In this document: positions 46,050-57,239 of the stretch, one piece after another | How the letters are laid out: each line of letters begins with the position of its first letter | How positions within the stretch are numbered: the first letter of the stretch is position 1 | Assembly (NCBI RefSeq): GCF_002878395.1 | Contig: NC_061114.1 | Coordinates: forward strand, 141,078,784-141,142,783 | Origin: Capsicum annuum | Lineage: Eukaryota > Streptophyta > Magnoliopsida > Solanales > Solanaceae | Length of the DNA stretch: 64,000 bases | Direction: 5' to 3' | Notes under the pieces: model-generated | Told to the model about the DNA's origin: nothing | What the model saw: only the letters and a program-made list of their open reading frames with translations | Database searches by the model: none | Translations under genes and position numbers: made by a program

Positions 46050-47767
46050 TGATGTTGGGTGAATTTATGCATTCTAGCCTTGCTATTTTAGCCGTTTTAG
46101 CCTTGTTTTGAGGATGATTCATGTGCCTAATGTGTTGATAATGATATAAATGTGCATCTAAGTGTCCATGTATGTGTTTACAATGTTTAATGGTGTTTTC
46201 AAACAAATTTTGATTCAAATTGATCATTTAGAGTTCAACAGAGAAAACTAGTGTGATTACCTTGAGCTCGGTGTTTTTCTAGTCTATTATGTTGGGTCTA
46301 ATGTGTTTTAATGAGTTCCTAAGGTTTTAATTATGAATTATATGTGAAACAACTTGTGGATAATTTTCAAGGGTCAATTTGATCATGCCAAGGGTCAAAA
46401 CAATGAGTTAAAGATCAAAGTGAAATTAGCCTATGCATAGCTCATGTTTTTTATCCACCGTTTTGGATGTTGTGTTGTTTTGAGCTCTAAATTGTTGTGT
46501 TTAATGTTATAGGATTCTTGGTGAATGGATTATGATGATATGTCTAGGATATACAAGCTTCAAACCAAGTGTAAATAACTAAAAAAGTCTTGGAATGGAT
46601 CACAGATGCACAATACTCTACTTGACACCAATTTGGACACCTAGAATGTCTAGGGAGAGTGAGGATGCGTGCGAAGTTATTTAGGCACGTTCACCACTCC
46701 AAAATGTTCAAAAGGCACCAAAACAATGATCTAAGGTGATATATAGGTGACTCTTTTCTGGGAGCGGTGCTCAAACCAGGGCGCAGCCTTGCCTAGAGCG
46801 TGGCTATAGCCAAGGCGGCGCCCTCTCCACTTCCGGGCTCAATAAATGAATGTTTCCAACTCCTACAAGGGTTGGTTTACCACAGGGCTATAAATACATC
46901 ATGGTCACGTTTTTTACTTACTTTTGGATGTCTTGGACGAGTTGTGGGGATTCTCAACACTTCTTTTAGGGTTTATATCTCTTAATTTTAGTTTCTTTTA
47001 TGGTTTGTATCATCAATCGAAGGGATTGGATGATGAATATTTCCATTAAAGGCTAAAAATCCCTATCCAGGGTTAAGGCCAAGATCATGACTACTTTTGT
47101 TTTGAATTAAGTTTGTTAATTTGCTTATAATCATTGGCTGTTTATTTATGCTTGTTTTAACTATTTAAGGATTAGCTACCCTTAGAATACATCAATTGTT
47201 AACCTTGCGATCTCGGTAGAGAGAATAAGGCGATGGAATATGGGAATAAGCAAATTATGGTTTGTGTTTCTTTATGTAATAAGGAATTCAAATTAGTATC
47301 AAGGACAGGGATGTACTTAGATGCCTTACTTGATTCATATATAGAATGATATTTGTAAAGAACTTAAGTGAACTATTACATCCCTGCTCAATGATATAGT
47401 TGTAAGGTTCTACTTAGGTAAAGGATTAGAGGTTGGAAAACCATAATCATGCAACTAAACCTATGAATCAACAACCAATATAAGTAATTTAGCGAATGAA
47501 GTTCAATAAAGTAGTATGATTGTTCGTAAGCCTTAACCCGGGGCTTCTATCCATTGAATTGTTCTAAGTCATTACTTTCCCGCATTAGTCTAGTTTCTTT
47601 TTAGTTTCCAATTCTAAAACTCCATTGTTTAATTTTTCTCAATCTTTGAACTAGAATTGGATAGTCCGCGAATGCAAGTCCCTGAGAGATCGATACTCGG
47701 GCTTTCTTGAAGCCACTTTACTACTTGATTAGACCATGTACACTTGCATGTGCGCTTGGCGCTGTCA
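46050..47767 (+). repeat. E3 LTR 4
   Basis: Begins TGATGTTGGGTGAATTTATG and ends GGCGCTGTCA, followed by AGAAC. CTATAAATA is at 46888-46896. Confidence 0.9.
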
Positions 47768-50200
47768 AGAACCATAGGCTTGCCCTTTGTATTTTTCTCC
47801 ACTAATGTACACTTACCTTTTTTGGAATCACCAAGGTATTAAAGATCTAGATGAAGTTATAAGGTGAGGAAAGGAATATATGGATCAAGTAAATAAAATT
47901 CCTTCTTCAATGAAATCGCTTATCCCCTTCTACCCCAATTTTTTTAAATTATCCACCTTATTCACCTTTAAATTATTTTCTTTGCTTCCCTTAACTTTTT
48001 ATCTTAGCATTTCCAAAAAAATCCAACCTACTACTTTCTTTCTTCACTTGTTTGTCTTTCAAGAGATGTTCTAACTTTAACCCTTTCTTAGCCCCTCAAT
48101 TGTCTAATTTCTCTTCAATTTCTTTGGGCTAGGAAATTCAACTTTGTCATCAAACATATCTCTTACTTGCTTATTAAGAAAATAATTTGACAAACTTACA
48201 TACACCTTTCTTAGCTCATTTTAGTATATCATTCTCTTCTCCCAAAATAGGAGTTTGAACTACCCTTATATCAATCTCACAATTACACAACCCCCCCCCC
48301 CAAAAAAAAAAAAAAAAAACTTAGCTTTTCACTTTTATTTCCTTACTTAGAATCACGCGAAGCATTAAAGGAGATTATGTGATTTAAGAAAGATTTAAAA
48401 ATGGGTTTAGTTGTTATAACATGGTCATCATTACAAAAAGAAAAAATGGGCAAAAAGATCAAAGGGTTTAACTAAGGAACAATGTTAATGTGGGAATTTG
48501 ACTATGTAACGGGTCAAAAATGATCTCGGATCATCCTCCAAACCAAGTTTTCCTGGGATTTCACTTTAAATACACTCGGAGAAAGTTCTAGACTACACTT
48601 ATGTACAAGAATTATTCGAGAATCTCACCATACAAGGCATCGTAATCATAGAGCAAAAGTTATTCTCCCAACCGATTTGAGCAATTTGAGCTTAATAAGT
48701 TACTCCAAGTCAAAGACTCATCCTTGTAAAGAGAGCCAAAAATTGAATTTAATGGTCTCACTCAAGTAAAAGCTCATAAACATCCTTACCCCTTTTTCAG
48801 AAAGAAAACTATATTTTTGTTTTTTCTTCAAAATCATTTCATTCATTGACAATGACATTTTAAAAATAATTTCAAGTTTTTGCCTATTCCTAATTAACTC
48901 AAAAGACTAGATATGTCACCTAAGGATGTCTCCTTATTATCCATAATTGGTAAATATCACTCGATTCGACAAAAAAACTAAAATAAAATAAAGACAAAAT
49001 ATAATAGAAAAGAGAAAACTTGCAAAATCTCACCACACAAGACATCGTACTCATAGAGCAAAAGCTAGTCTCCTAACTAATTTGACCAATGATCTTATTA
49101 AGTTACTCCGAGTCAAAAGCTCATCCTTGTAAAGGGAGATCCAAAAGTTAAATTTAATAGTCTCACTCAAGAGAAAGATCATAAACATCCTTGCCTCTTT
49201 TTCTCAAAAAGAAAACTATATTTTTTGTTCAAAATCATTTCATTTCTTGCCAATGGCATTTTGAAAGAATTTTTGAACTTTTTCCAATACCTAATCAACT
49301 CAAAAGACAAGATACTTCGCCTAAGGATTTCTCCTTATCATCCATCATGGTGAAATATCACCCGGTTCATCAAAGAATTTAAACTAAAATAAAGAAAACA
49401 GATAAAAAGAAAGATAAAACAAAAAGTTTCTCCTTGGGAAAGAACCAAGTTTTGTAGAAAACCCTTGGATTTCACTGGACACGTATATACAAAAAGTGAC
49501 AACAACAATGTGCCAAAAAAAATTTATCATTAGGTAAACTATAAAATCAGAGAAATCTATTTTTTTATAAAAAAAATTAAAAATGAAGAATTTCATGACT
49601 TTATTGACCTGACCAGGACACTATCAAGACAATCACACTTAGGTATCACACTATATAATGCACATGTAACAAGCCTGACAAGGGGAAAATCTGACATTAT
49701 CATCAATATGCTCAACAAGGGCTAATCCAAATCCATTTCAATCATAAAGAACAAGCATCATGAGGGCTAAATAAATAAGCATCAAAATACACCCACGAGG
49801 TCTAAATATAAATAAACACCAAAAATATAAAATGTAAATAAGCATCAAAATGTAAAAAAAGAGTATGTCTATAGAATTCATCTAACAAATGCCATCAAAT
49901 GAGATCAATAGGTACAGATCATCAAACATAGAATAAGGATGCCCCACCCACCTAATAATCATTGTATTGTACCCAATGCAAAAATAAAAAGAGAGTGGAG
50001 AAGGGTAAAGACTCTTTATGGTGCACTAGGTGCTTTGGTCCATGCTAGTGGATGGTCGTACTGTCTCACTAGGAGCGTCATCAGACTAGGCTCCTCTAAT
50101 TAGGTCTGCTAAAAAAGGCAACTCCTTATCACGTAGGGATCTAGAATGATTCTAACTATCCATGTATACTCCTCATCTCTGTATAGTTGCTTGGCTAGCT
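47768..50200 (-). other. X 3' non-coding region (main part)
   Basis: It starts AGAACCATAGGCTTGCCCTT, homologous in reverse to the E3 3' region near 36830. No coding content is seen. It contains a homopolymer pair (C11 at 48291-48301, then A18 to 48319) and a diverged tandem duplication with a 405-bp period (48621 onward and 49026 onward). Confidence 0.6.
48621..49430. repeat. Diverged tandem duplication, 405-bp period
   Basis: The block starting AATCTCACCATACAAGGCATC at 48621 recurs as AATCTCACCACACAAGACATC at 49026 and can be followed to about 49430. Anchors include CATAGAGCAAAAG, CTCATCCTTGTAAAG and TCATAAACATCCTT. A further partial unit seems to start near 49440 (ACCAAGTTTT). Confidence 0.8.
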
Positions 50201-51720
50201 AAACTTGTTAGTCTTAAATAAGCCCCTCTGTAAACATGCCTCCGACCTCATCCCTAATGTGCTCATACCCCTCTCCAAAAAAGTTCATAAATAAAAGTAT
50301 CGAGCCTGATATCCTAGGATAAAAATCAATCTCTCTCTCACCAAGACCTAAAAAGGGTTTCCCAAAGTGAAACTTCGCACGCAAACTATCAAGATCTGCC
50401 CTCAAAGATGCCACCACCTTACTAACCCTGCTCTTATCTAATGTGGCTAATCTCTGCTAAAACTCTAATATTTAGGCATGTAGAGGTGCCATGCCCCACT
50501 TATAATATGTAATAGAACACGAAAAGGTGACAAACTCCGCTTAATAGAATTCTGAATAAACTAGGTAATGTCGTCCACCAACCTAGTAACAATGCAATTG
50601 TTTGCCAAAGAGATGAAATAAACTTTGGCAAACGTGATTGTAGAAACATCATAAGAAACATAACAAATTTCTAAATTGGGTGTAGGAGTCGGGGGGCCTC
50701 CACCACCTCTAAACTAGGCAAATCCCCCTCAATTAGATCCACCAAAACTAATGTTTTCCTCTTAATCCTGATGGATTGTCCTCATCTTGGGAATGTGTGA
50801 AATCAAATATTTTTATGCATATAACTCATTAGCCAATCTTGGATAAGAAAGGGACATTGTACTTAAGGCATAGCAAGTAATGAGTGAAGGAAAGGGCAAT
50901 AAAGTGATTGGTTGCTTTGACCTTAGTTTCATCATCTCTGCTATCAGCTCTCCCAAATTTATAGCTACTTTATCCATAATGCACCCAACAATAATATTCC
51001 TCTCTATCATTGGTCATTTATTGAAGTAAGTAGGCGGTTGCCAACGAATCCAAGCCAATGTTTAGCTTGAATTGAAAGTTTCTACCTTTTGATTTGACCA
51101 ATACCATTTTCCCATAGAGGAAGCCTATTAGAAATCACATGAGAAATCCAAGGGAAACATTCATGCCTAATAAATACTCTTTTCTTTCACTCCTCCCTAG
51201 ATTATATCTTACAAGCAAAATACATCTCATTAACATCCGAGGTCATGCAGGGACTTTAATACCTCAACCTAGTTCTAGAAAGACAAGGTTGTTCAGCAAT
51301 CAAAAGTTTGTACTTTTGTTCATTGTGTCGGACAACATATGAAGAATAGAATTCCCAAACTAGTTTCAAAAAGTAGCATGGAGGATGAGTAATGGAGGCC
51401 AAATCCATGAACATATCCCAAACCCGTTATTTAACTATTGTAATGATTTCAGGAAAGTGTCCTTCCACACCTTTCATGCTAAATACCTTCTTGGGATTGA
51501 AACCCCGAGTGTTTACCCTATCATCATATATCTCTTTCACATATTCTACTCCAAAATGGATTTGATCCACCTCCTTGCCAATTCCCTTAGTACATTCTAT
51601 GGTGGCTTTCACTTTCAGGTCTTCTTCGACTATTTTAGAGGCTTATTCTTTTCCCTGTATGGTTGTAGATTTTACCTTGCCCTTATCATAGCATTGCCAT
51701 TTTGAGTACCTCTTAGCAAA
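50200..51720 (-). pseudogene. X extra ORF (Athila ORF / putative plant transposon protein-like)
   Basis: Minus-strand pieces in order are HFGVEYVKEIYDDRVNTRGF and KKVFSMKGVEGHFPEI (51612-51427), LKLVWEFYSSYVV (about 51340), QAKHWLGFVGNRLL (about 51060), NIIVGCIMDKVAINLGELIA with LPFPSLIT (51010-50813), and a C-terminal MVASLRADLDSLRAKFHFGK (50417-50214). The pattern matches the plant transposon protein family that includes Athila's extra ORF. It lies after the pol remnant and before the 3' non-coding region, where Athila elements carry an env-like ORF. Frameshifts separate the pieces. Confidence 0.65.
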
Positions 51721-53330
51721 TTCTTTCGTGGAGACATACCTATGAAAAAGAAAATGAAGCTAATGAAAATTAAGGCAAATTCAAGGTAACATGATATATA
51801 CACCTCATGAGGCTATTTCATTACAACTTTCAACAATTTAGACTCTGCATTGCCGAACAATCTTCATATTTCACCAATCTAGCTCATAGAACATCCATGA
51901 CACTAAAGGAAACAAAAATGACCCTATACCCTTAACAATGGCATCACCCAATCTATCATAGGGAAAGGCAAGCATTTATATCTCCCGAGTGACTTAGACT
52001 TCACCCATGGATTCTATGTTAAGCACATTTACTAACCAAAGTTGTGGAAGCAACATTTATCAACAAACAACTTCAACCAACAACTACCAATTTTCCAACT
52101 TTAAGGACCAATTGAACTCATATTTAGGCTTCAATAATGATAAAATTATGACCCAAGAATGAACACATTATCCATTACTACATTCAAGACATCCCTCTCT
52201 CATTTATATTTTAACAAACATATGGTGTGCATGAAAGATAAGAGCTTGGAAAAATAGAATAAAAAAGCACATGTGAGCAATCCCACCACTAATTCATCAC
52301 CAAATATATCCATGGTACAAAAACTAACCTAATTGGATCATGCACCACACAAATTAGCCAAGAAAAGTCAAGTGGGAATATTATCAAACACATGGTGTGA
52401 ATTAGTTTAATTAAGCAAGAATTACCAATTAAGCATGTAAAACAAGGCACCCATTCAAAAATTATCATTCCAAAAATCACAATCCACCAACATAAGCTCA
52501 AATTAATCAATTTCAAATGAACAAGTACCATGGGATGTGAAACACTATTTTTACTTTAAAGAGAATTCAAAGAGAATATCACAAATGATCATACCTCGTA
52601 AGTTCACTTAAGATAGGAAAATGATGAAAGAAAATCCCAATGTAATATAAGGATTTGAATTCTTAAGATGGGAATTAAGAATTTTGAATTTAGGTTGAAG
52701 GAATTTGAAAGTGTGAAGAAAGAGAAGAAGTTGAATTTTGGAGTGTAAAAATCAGCTAAGGCTCTTGTTTTGGTTGAAAAGTTATCAAATAGGGTAAGAT
52801 TAAGTCTTTTTATGTCATTTAAAGTGAATATGGGCTTATTATATTGGGTAAGACTAATAAGATCCGACCCATTTTTAAAAAAAAACACAATTGTTGGCAT
52901 GGCTTTAAGGTACTTGCGCCTTGTCTGCATATGCAGTGACCCTGGCAGCCAAGGCAGTGTTCCTGACCTGCTGCGCCTGAGCTGCTCAAGAAGATCCCAG
53001 TAGGTCAAGGCCGTAATTTCCAATTTTTCACTCAAAATTTGGGTCACCTGTGTCAAAGATGCACTGGACCAGTGTGTGGGCTACTCATGCAGATCTCACA
53101 TAGGTCAAGGCAGTAGCTACCAATTATTTTGGCTTAAAATTTACGCCACCTGCATAGAATATGTGCACACAGGTGCAAAGCATGTGCCTACGAGTGGTCT
53201 CTAAAATATCGGGGCATAGTTTTGAGCCCCTTAACCTACCTTTTTGCGTCCCAACTTGTGATATGACCGGCAAACATCCAAAATAAGCTACATTTAGTAT
53301 CTAAAACACTATAAAACATCAAGAATAAAC
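51720..53330 (-). other. X spacer between pol remnant and extra ORF
   Basis: I see no readable domain. The stretch 52910-53170 is GC-richer and holds two related units about 103 bp apart (TAGGTCAAGG at about 53001 and 53103, each followed by CAATT and a ..CACCTG end). Open frames at 52289-52531 and 52604-53056 have no recognisable content. Confidence 0.5.
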
Positions 53331-53348
53331 CTTAGGTTTTGTCCCAAG
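53331..53348 (-). other. Conserved hairpin, X copy (weakened)
   Basis: The minus strand reads CTTGGGACAAAACCTAAG directly after the pol remnant, and is preceded by GTCGTACCACGAC. This is the same arrangement as in E3. Confidence 0.55.
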
Positions 53349-53870
53349 AAGCGTCTTAGTTATAGTCGTGGTACGACATCACTTGTTCATTAATTTGGGT
53401 CCTTGAAACGTAGCGACTCAACCTTAGTTGCTCTGGTTTTACCAATATGGTAATTCTTAATCCTTTTTCCTTCACTATAAACCTCCTTCTCTCTTGGTCT
53501 TCTAGTTTAATTTCTCCATTTGGATAGACATAAGAGACCACGAATAGGCCCTACCACTTAGTTTTAATATTTTTCATTGAAAGTTTCAGCCTAGAGTTTA
53601 AGAAGATCACATCATCACCCACACCAAAACTCTTGGTTCAAATTCTTAGCATCATGCCACCTCTTCATTTTGACTTTGTTTGAGCTAATTCCTGGAGCAA
53701 TGCCTTTGATGTCTGCTATGGTCCACCCAATAGCACGAATGAACTTTTTCATAATAGATTTTGAGGCCTCCACTTACTTAGGCAATAGATCATCAGAAAA
53801 AGTGATTGGCTAAGTGTTGTTCTCACCTAAGAAGACATATCGAATAGGTGAAGGCAATGGATTAAATTTG
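53341..53870 (-). pseudogene. X pol remnant: RT N-terminus joined to integrase C-terminus
   Basis: The minus strand reads KKFIRAIGWTIADIKGIAPG (about 53748-53690), the conserved start of Athila RT. It continues at once into KVKMKRWHDAKN (about 53680-53643), FGVGDDVIFLNSRLKL (about 53620-53575) and VSYVYPNGEIKLEDQERRRF (about 53541-53480), which are the integrase C-terminal region. The RT catalytic core, RNase H and integrase core are absent between them. The frame changes at least twice. This is an internal deletion derivative. Confidence 0.75.
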
Positions 53871-53872
53871 AT

Positions 53873-54349
53873 TTAAAGTGGTTCAAGAATAGAAGGTTTG
53901 GCTGGTGAAATTTCATGATTTTCCAAATCAAGATTCAACTTGCAAGGATATCTAGTAGAAGATCCAAGACCCATCAATGAAGTAACCACCTCATCGCATT
54001 CTTTAATCGTCTCACTCCCCAAGTTCCACAATACACCCACCAACGGGTCATTCACAAGATCTGTCTCCTTAGTGTTAGTCACCTCATCATCAATCATATC
54101 TAGTAATGAAACACCTAGAAAATCCCTAGGTTGTTTTATAGACTTACACACATTGAAGGAGACATCTTCATTATTCACCCGAAACTTTATTTTATCATAT
54201 TCAACATAAACTAAGGCCCTTACGATAGCTAAGAATAGCCTACCAAGAATGATTAGAACCTCATGATCAATCTCACAATCAAGAATAACTAAGTCATCCA
54301 AAAAAATAAACCGATCAACTTTCACAAGAACATCATACAACACACCCAT
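53873..54349 (-). pseudogene. X protease C-terminal region
   Basis: An open 158-codon piece starting MGVLYDVLVKVDRFIF, then LVILDCEIDHEVLIILGRLF and KIKFRVNNEDVSFNVCKSIK, the conserved second half of Athila retropepsin. It ends in an acidic linker toward RT. The active-site Asp region upstream (about 54400-54640) is frameshifted and was not recovered. Confidence 0.8.
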
Positions 54350-54643
54350 GAGATTTTTGATTTAACAATCGACCATTAAAAGCCTTATAGTGGTAGGCTT
54401 AGGAGCTAATACTTCTCCTAAGATCACACAATGATTTTCCAAACATATGCACCCCCATAGTGCAAACAATAGTGAATGCACCCAAGTATTCCTTCTTCAC
54501 CACCATTGTGCTAGACATTATGGCACTAAAATTGTAGTTTAGCATAATATTTTCAAAATCCATAACTCATTTCTTTGTGACTCAATTCTTAATGAATTTA
54601 GCATACCCGAGCATCTCTTGTAAAGCTTCTAACAAGAGAATAT

Positions 54644-55006
54644 TCACTGATAGGTTGCTAAATTTTGCCAGAAATTTCTTGAACTTGGTACATCTTCTTT
54701 CTTCTTAACCCTTTTTGTGAATGGGTGAGGAATTTTTATTTGGGTTATAGGAACAATCGAAGTTTCATCCAATTTTGGGATGCTATCATCAACCACTTGT
54801 GGAGCTTCCTCACTTTCAACCCTATCTTCATCTACCTCTAAATTTTCAATAATTAGATCATTGGTCTTTGGAACCGCATTATTTGACTTCTCTAGCCGCT
54901 TTCTCATTTCATTGACTTTTTCATCACTTTCGATTTCATTGGGGTCTTTATCAAGATCAAAAATATCCTTACCAAGAGTCAACCTTTCACGACCTAAACT
55001 AGGGCC
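54644..55006 (-). pseudogene. X gag C-terminal/pre-protease segment, cut by T2
   Basis: An acidic stretch (DKDPNEIESDEKVNEMRKRL, ENLEVDEDRVESEEAPQVVD) followed by HPFTKRVKKKED, the usual lead-in to the Athila protease. The frame appears to continue to 55165, but the part beyond 55006 is T2 LTR sequence, so that longer frame is a chimera of two elements. Confidence 0.65.
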
Positions 55007-57173
55007 TGGCCGTGACGGACATCCTGAACCATGAAGGCCCAGAACGCCCTTCTCTATCTGGTAATCAAGCATAATATTCATATAATAAAAGAAGATGCGG
55101 AAAAAATTTGCTATGGAAACATGGTCAACTCTGAGTCCAACATAAGTATGGAAACTGTAAATCAACTACATCTAAATAACATCTAACTAAGTCTGCGAAA
55201 TTTCTACTATATGAAAATTTGACAACTGTCTAAAACTGGGACAGGGCCCCCAGTAGACCAAAGCTGAAATAAGTGACATAATCTGAAAAGACAGGCCTTC
55301 TGGAATAGAGAAGGCTCACCACTACATAATCTGATCAGCTGTCTAAATTATCTACTTCTTATCTGGACACCTAGACTGAGTCTCAGAACCTGAGAGGTAG
55401 GGGAGGGGGTCAAGACAGATGTACTGGTATACAGAGCATATCCAAAATAATCATTTATTATTCAACATATATGAGAGCAATTTAAAATAGTTCATAAGTT
55501 TATCAAATATTAAGAATTCACATGGGTATTTTAAAAACTCTGTAAAAATCATCTCAACTCTGAGAAATATGTGTTACTTCAGCGCTAAGTGGTATACCCT
55601 ACAACTCTGAAAAAATTCCATGGGCTATATGGAAACTACCATTAACTCGGCAGCAAAACCCCCAACCCAAGTGTGCCGCAAGGGTCGGAGTCTCTAAATC
55701 TACTACGCCACATGGTCGTCGCCAGCGTACAATAATAATCTACCCGTATCGGTAAATACGGTTTCAGGCTAAGATTTTATTAAACTCACGCCTTCTTCGG
55801 GTAACCACCTAACCCTCTTTAATCCCTTTTTTAAAACTCTATCAAAACATGCAGTCTCTAAAAACATACTCTGAAAACATGCTCTGAAAACATACTCTGC
55901 TATGGCATAAACACATATGGTATCGTCATACCATTGACTTGCAAGTCACATCTCTGAGCCATTATTAGTCTATCATAAATTTCTATTTTCAAGACACAAG
56001 TTTTGGGACCACCATTTCGATAATTCAATTCAAAAAAACTCTTTCTCAAACCTCATGTAAACACATGCAAGGAACTCATCTCTGTCAAGCATTTCAATAG
56101 TACAAGGTGGTCATGTCAAAGTTCTCAATTCATATGCAATTCTTTCTCTTAAACACAAGAACACATTTATATCAAGAAACACCCTCTCAACAATTTCAAA
56201 TCATGCTCAAATGCTATAATATTGCGAAAACATCTTTCAAATCACAAAACCATAATCTTTAATTCAATACACGAGAGGGAGTTCATAATTTATGCTCTCA
56301 ATGATCTTAAATCTCAAATTCCATATATATATGTATACATGTAAATCAATTTAGGGGATAGGACCACAAGGTCAAAACAATAGTAACATTAAAACATTCG
56401 GAGTAAATAATTTAGAACATAGATTCCAAAACCCCTTTGAAATTCATGCATAAAAATCTAAAAATCATGCTCTAATGGTTTTAAGCCCATGTAGTTTTGT
56501 TAGGATAAACCCTATGTACCTCTATCTTGAAATTTAAAGGATGCTTCTTGATGCCCACGGCTTGCGGATTCTAAATCTTCAATTTATTTTGAAACCCCAT
56601 GGTTGAATCTTGAGTTTTTTGGAGGAGAAGAATGTGAGTTAGGTTTTTTTGTTTTGAGGAAAATCTTGAGAATGTCATATATTCTGATTATAGAGGTCTT
56701 AATCTACTGTGTGGACATTTTAAGAGGCTTGGAAAAAGTCCAAATTACCCTTGTTAACTTCTGAACGAAGCTGGAAAAATTAAACTGGGAACCCAATTTT
56801 ATGGGCCACGCGACACGCCACTATCGCGGTGGCTCACTAGAAATTGACGAATGGGAAATTGGGATCCTTCGCGATGCGCCACTATCATGATATCCCACTG
56901 GAATTTGACAATTGCTAATTAAACCTTCTCCGCAGTGCGCTAAACACCAGAATGATGATGTTTTTCAACTAGCACATAAAATAGCCATAACTTCTTCACC
57001 GACTGTCCGTTTTGGACTAATCTTATATCGATGCACAGCTTATTCAGTCATCTACGTAATGAAAAGTTGAAATCTAAGGGATTCCACTAGGAAAAAAGTA
57101 TAAACCATTCTAGAATCCAATGCTTGATATTTTAGGGACATAATTTAGCTAAGAAAAACTTTAGGGTGTTACA
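55007..57173 (-). repeat. T2 3' LTR
   Basis: On the minus strand it begins TGTAACACCC at 57173 and ends CGTCACGGCCA at 55007. It contains three units of AAAACATACTCTG type at about 55858-55900, where the 5' LTR has four. Confidence 0.9.
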
Positions 57174-57177
57174 ATAT

Positions 57178-57191
57178 CCCCCCCCCCCCCC
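57178..57191 (-). promoter_or_regulatory. T2 polypurine tract
   Basis: A run of 14 G on the minus strand just before TGTAACACCC. It primes plus-strand synthesis in retroelements. Its length may vary by slippage. Confidence 0.75.
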
Positions 57192-57239
57192 GGGAACATT
57201 CGTCCTTGAATATTGATGTGGGATGCAGAAAAGTCTAAT

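Larger units (their letters stand above)
32816..47767 (+). mobile_element. E3: tandem array of an Athila-like element, LTR-int-LTR-int-LTR-int-LTR
   Basis: Four LTRs (32816-34536, 37234-38946, 41638-43355, 46050-47767) alternate with three internal regions of about 2.7 kb, giving a period near 4.4 kb. The outer edges are flanked by a perfect 5-bp duplication, AGAAC at 32811-32815 and 47768-47772. The outer LTRs start TGATGTTGGG and end GCTGTCA. Inner junctions have no target duplications. Each internal region has a primer-site position, a truncated gag-like frame, the shared hairpin, and a long 3' region ending in TTTAAGTGTGGGG; none has protease, RT or integrase. Confidence 0.92.
24596..55006 (-). 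mobile_element. X: Athila-like element with pol deletion, split by C1, E3 array and T2
   Basis: Pieces belonging to X are 24596-25853, 32408-32815 and 47768-55006, all on the minus strand. They run from gag/protease (55006 down) through a fused pol remnant, an extra ORF (about 51720-50200) and a long 3' non-coding region to the 3' LTR. Joining the pieces is supported by the AGAAC duplication around E3. At the right E3 edge the sequence GAACCATAGGCTTGCCCTT is also found, in reverse, in the E3 3' region. The 5' LTR is not in the window because T2 cuts X at 55006. Confidence 0.75.

Noticed and set aside
48291..48319. C11-A18 homopolymer pair as a retroposon tail
   Set aside because: No retroposon body or target duplication flanks it; it is probably slippage in the X non-coding region.
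54644..55165. A 173-codon minus-strand open frame
   Set aside because: It crosses the boundary at 55006/55007 between X gag and the T2 LTR. The first part is LTR sequence, so it is an accidental chimera.
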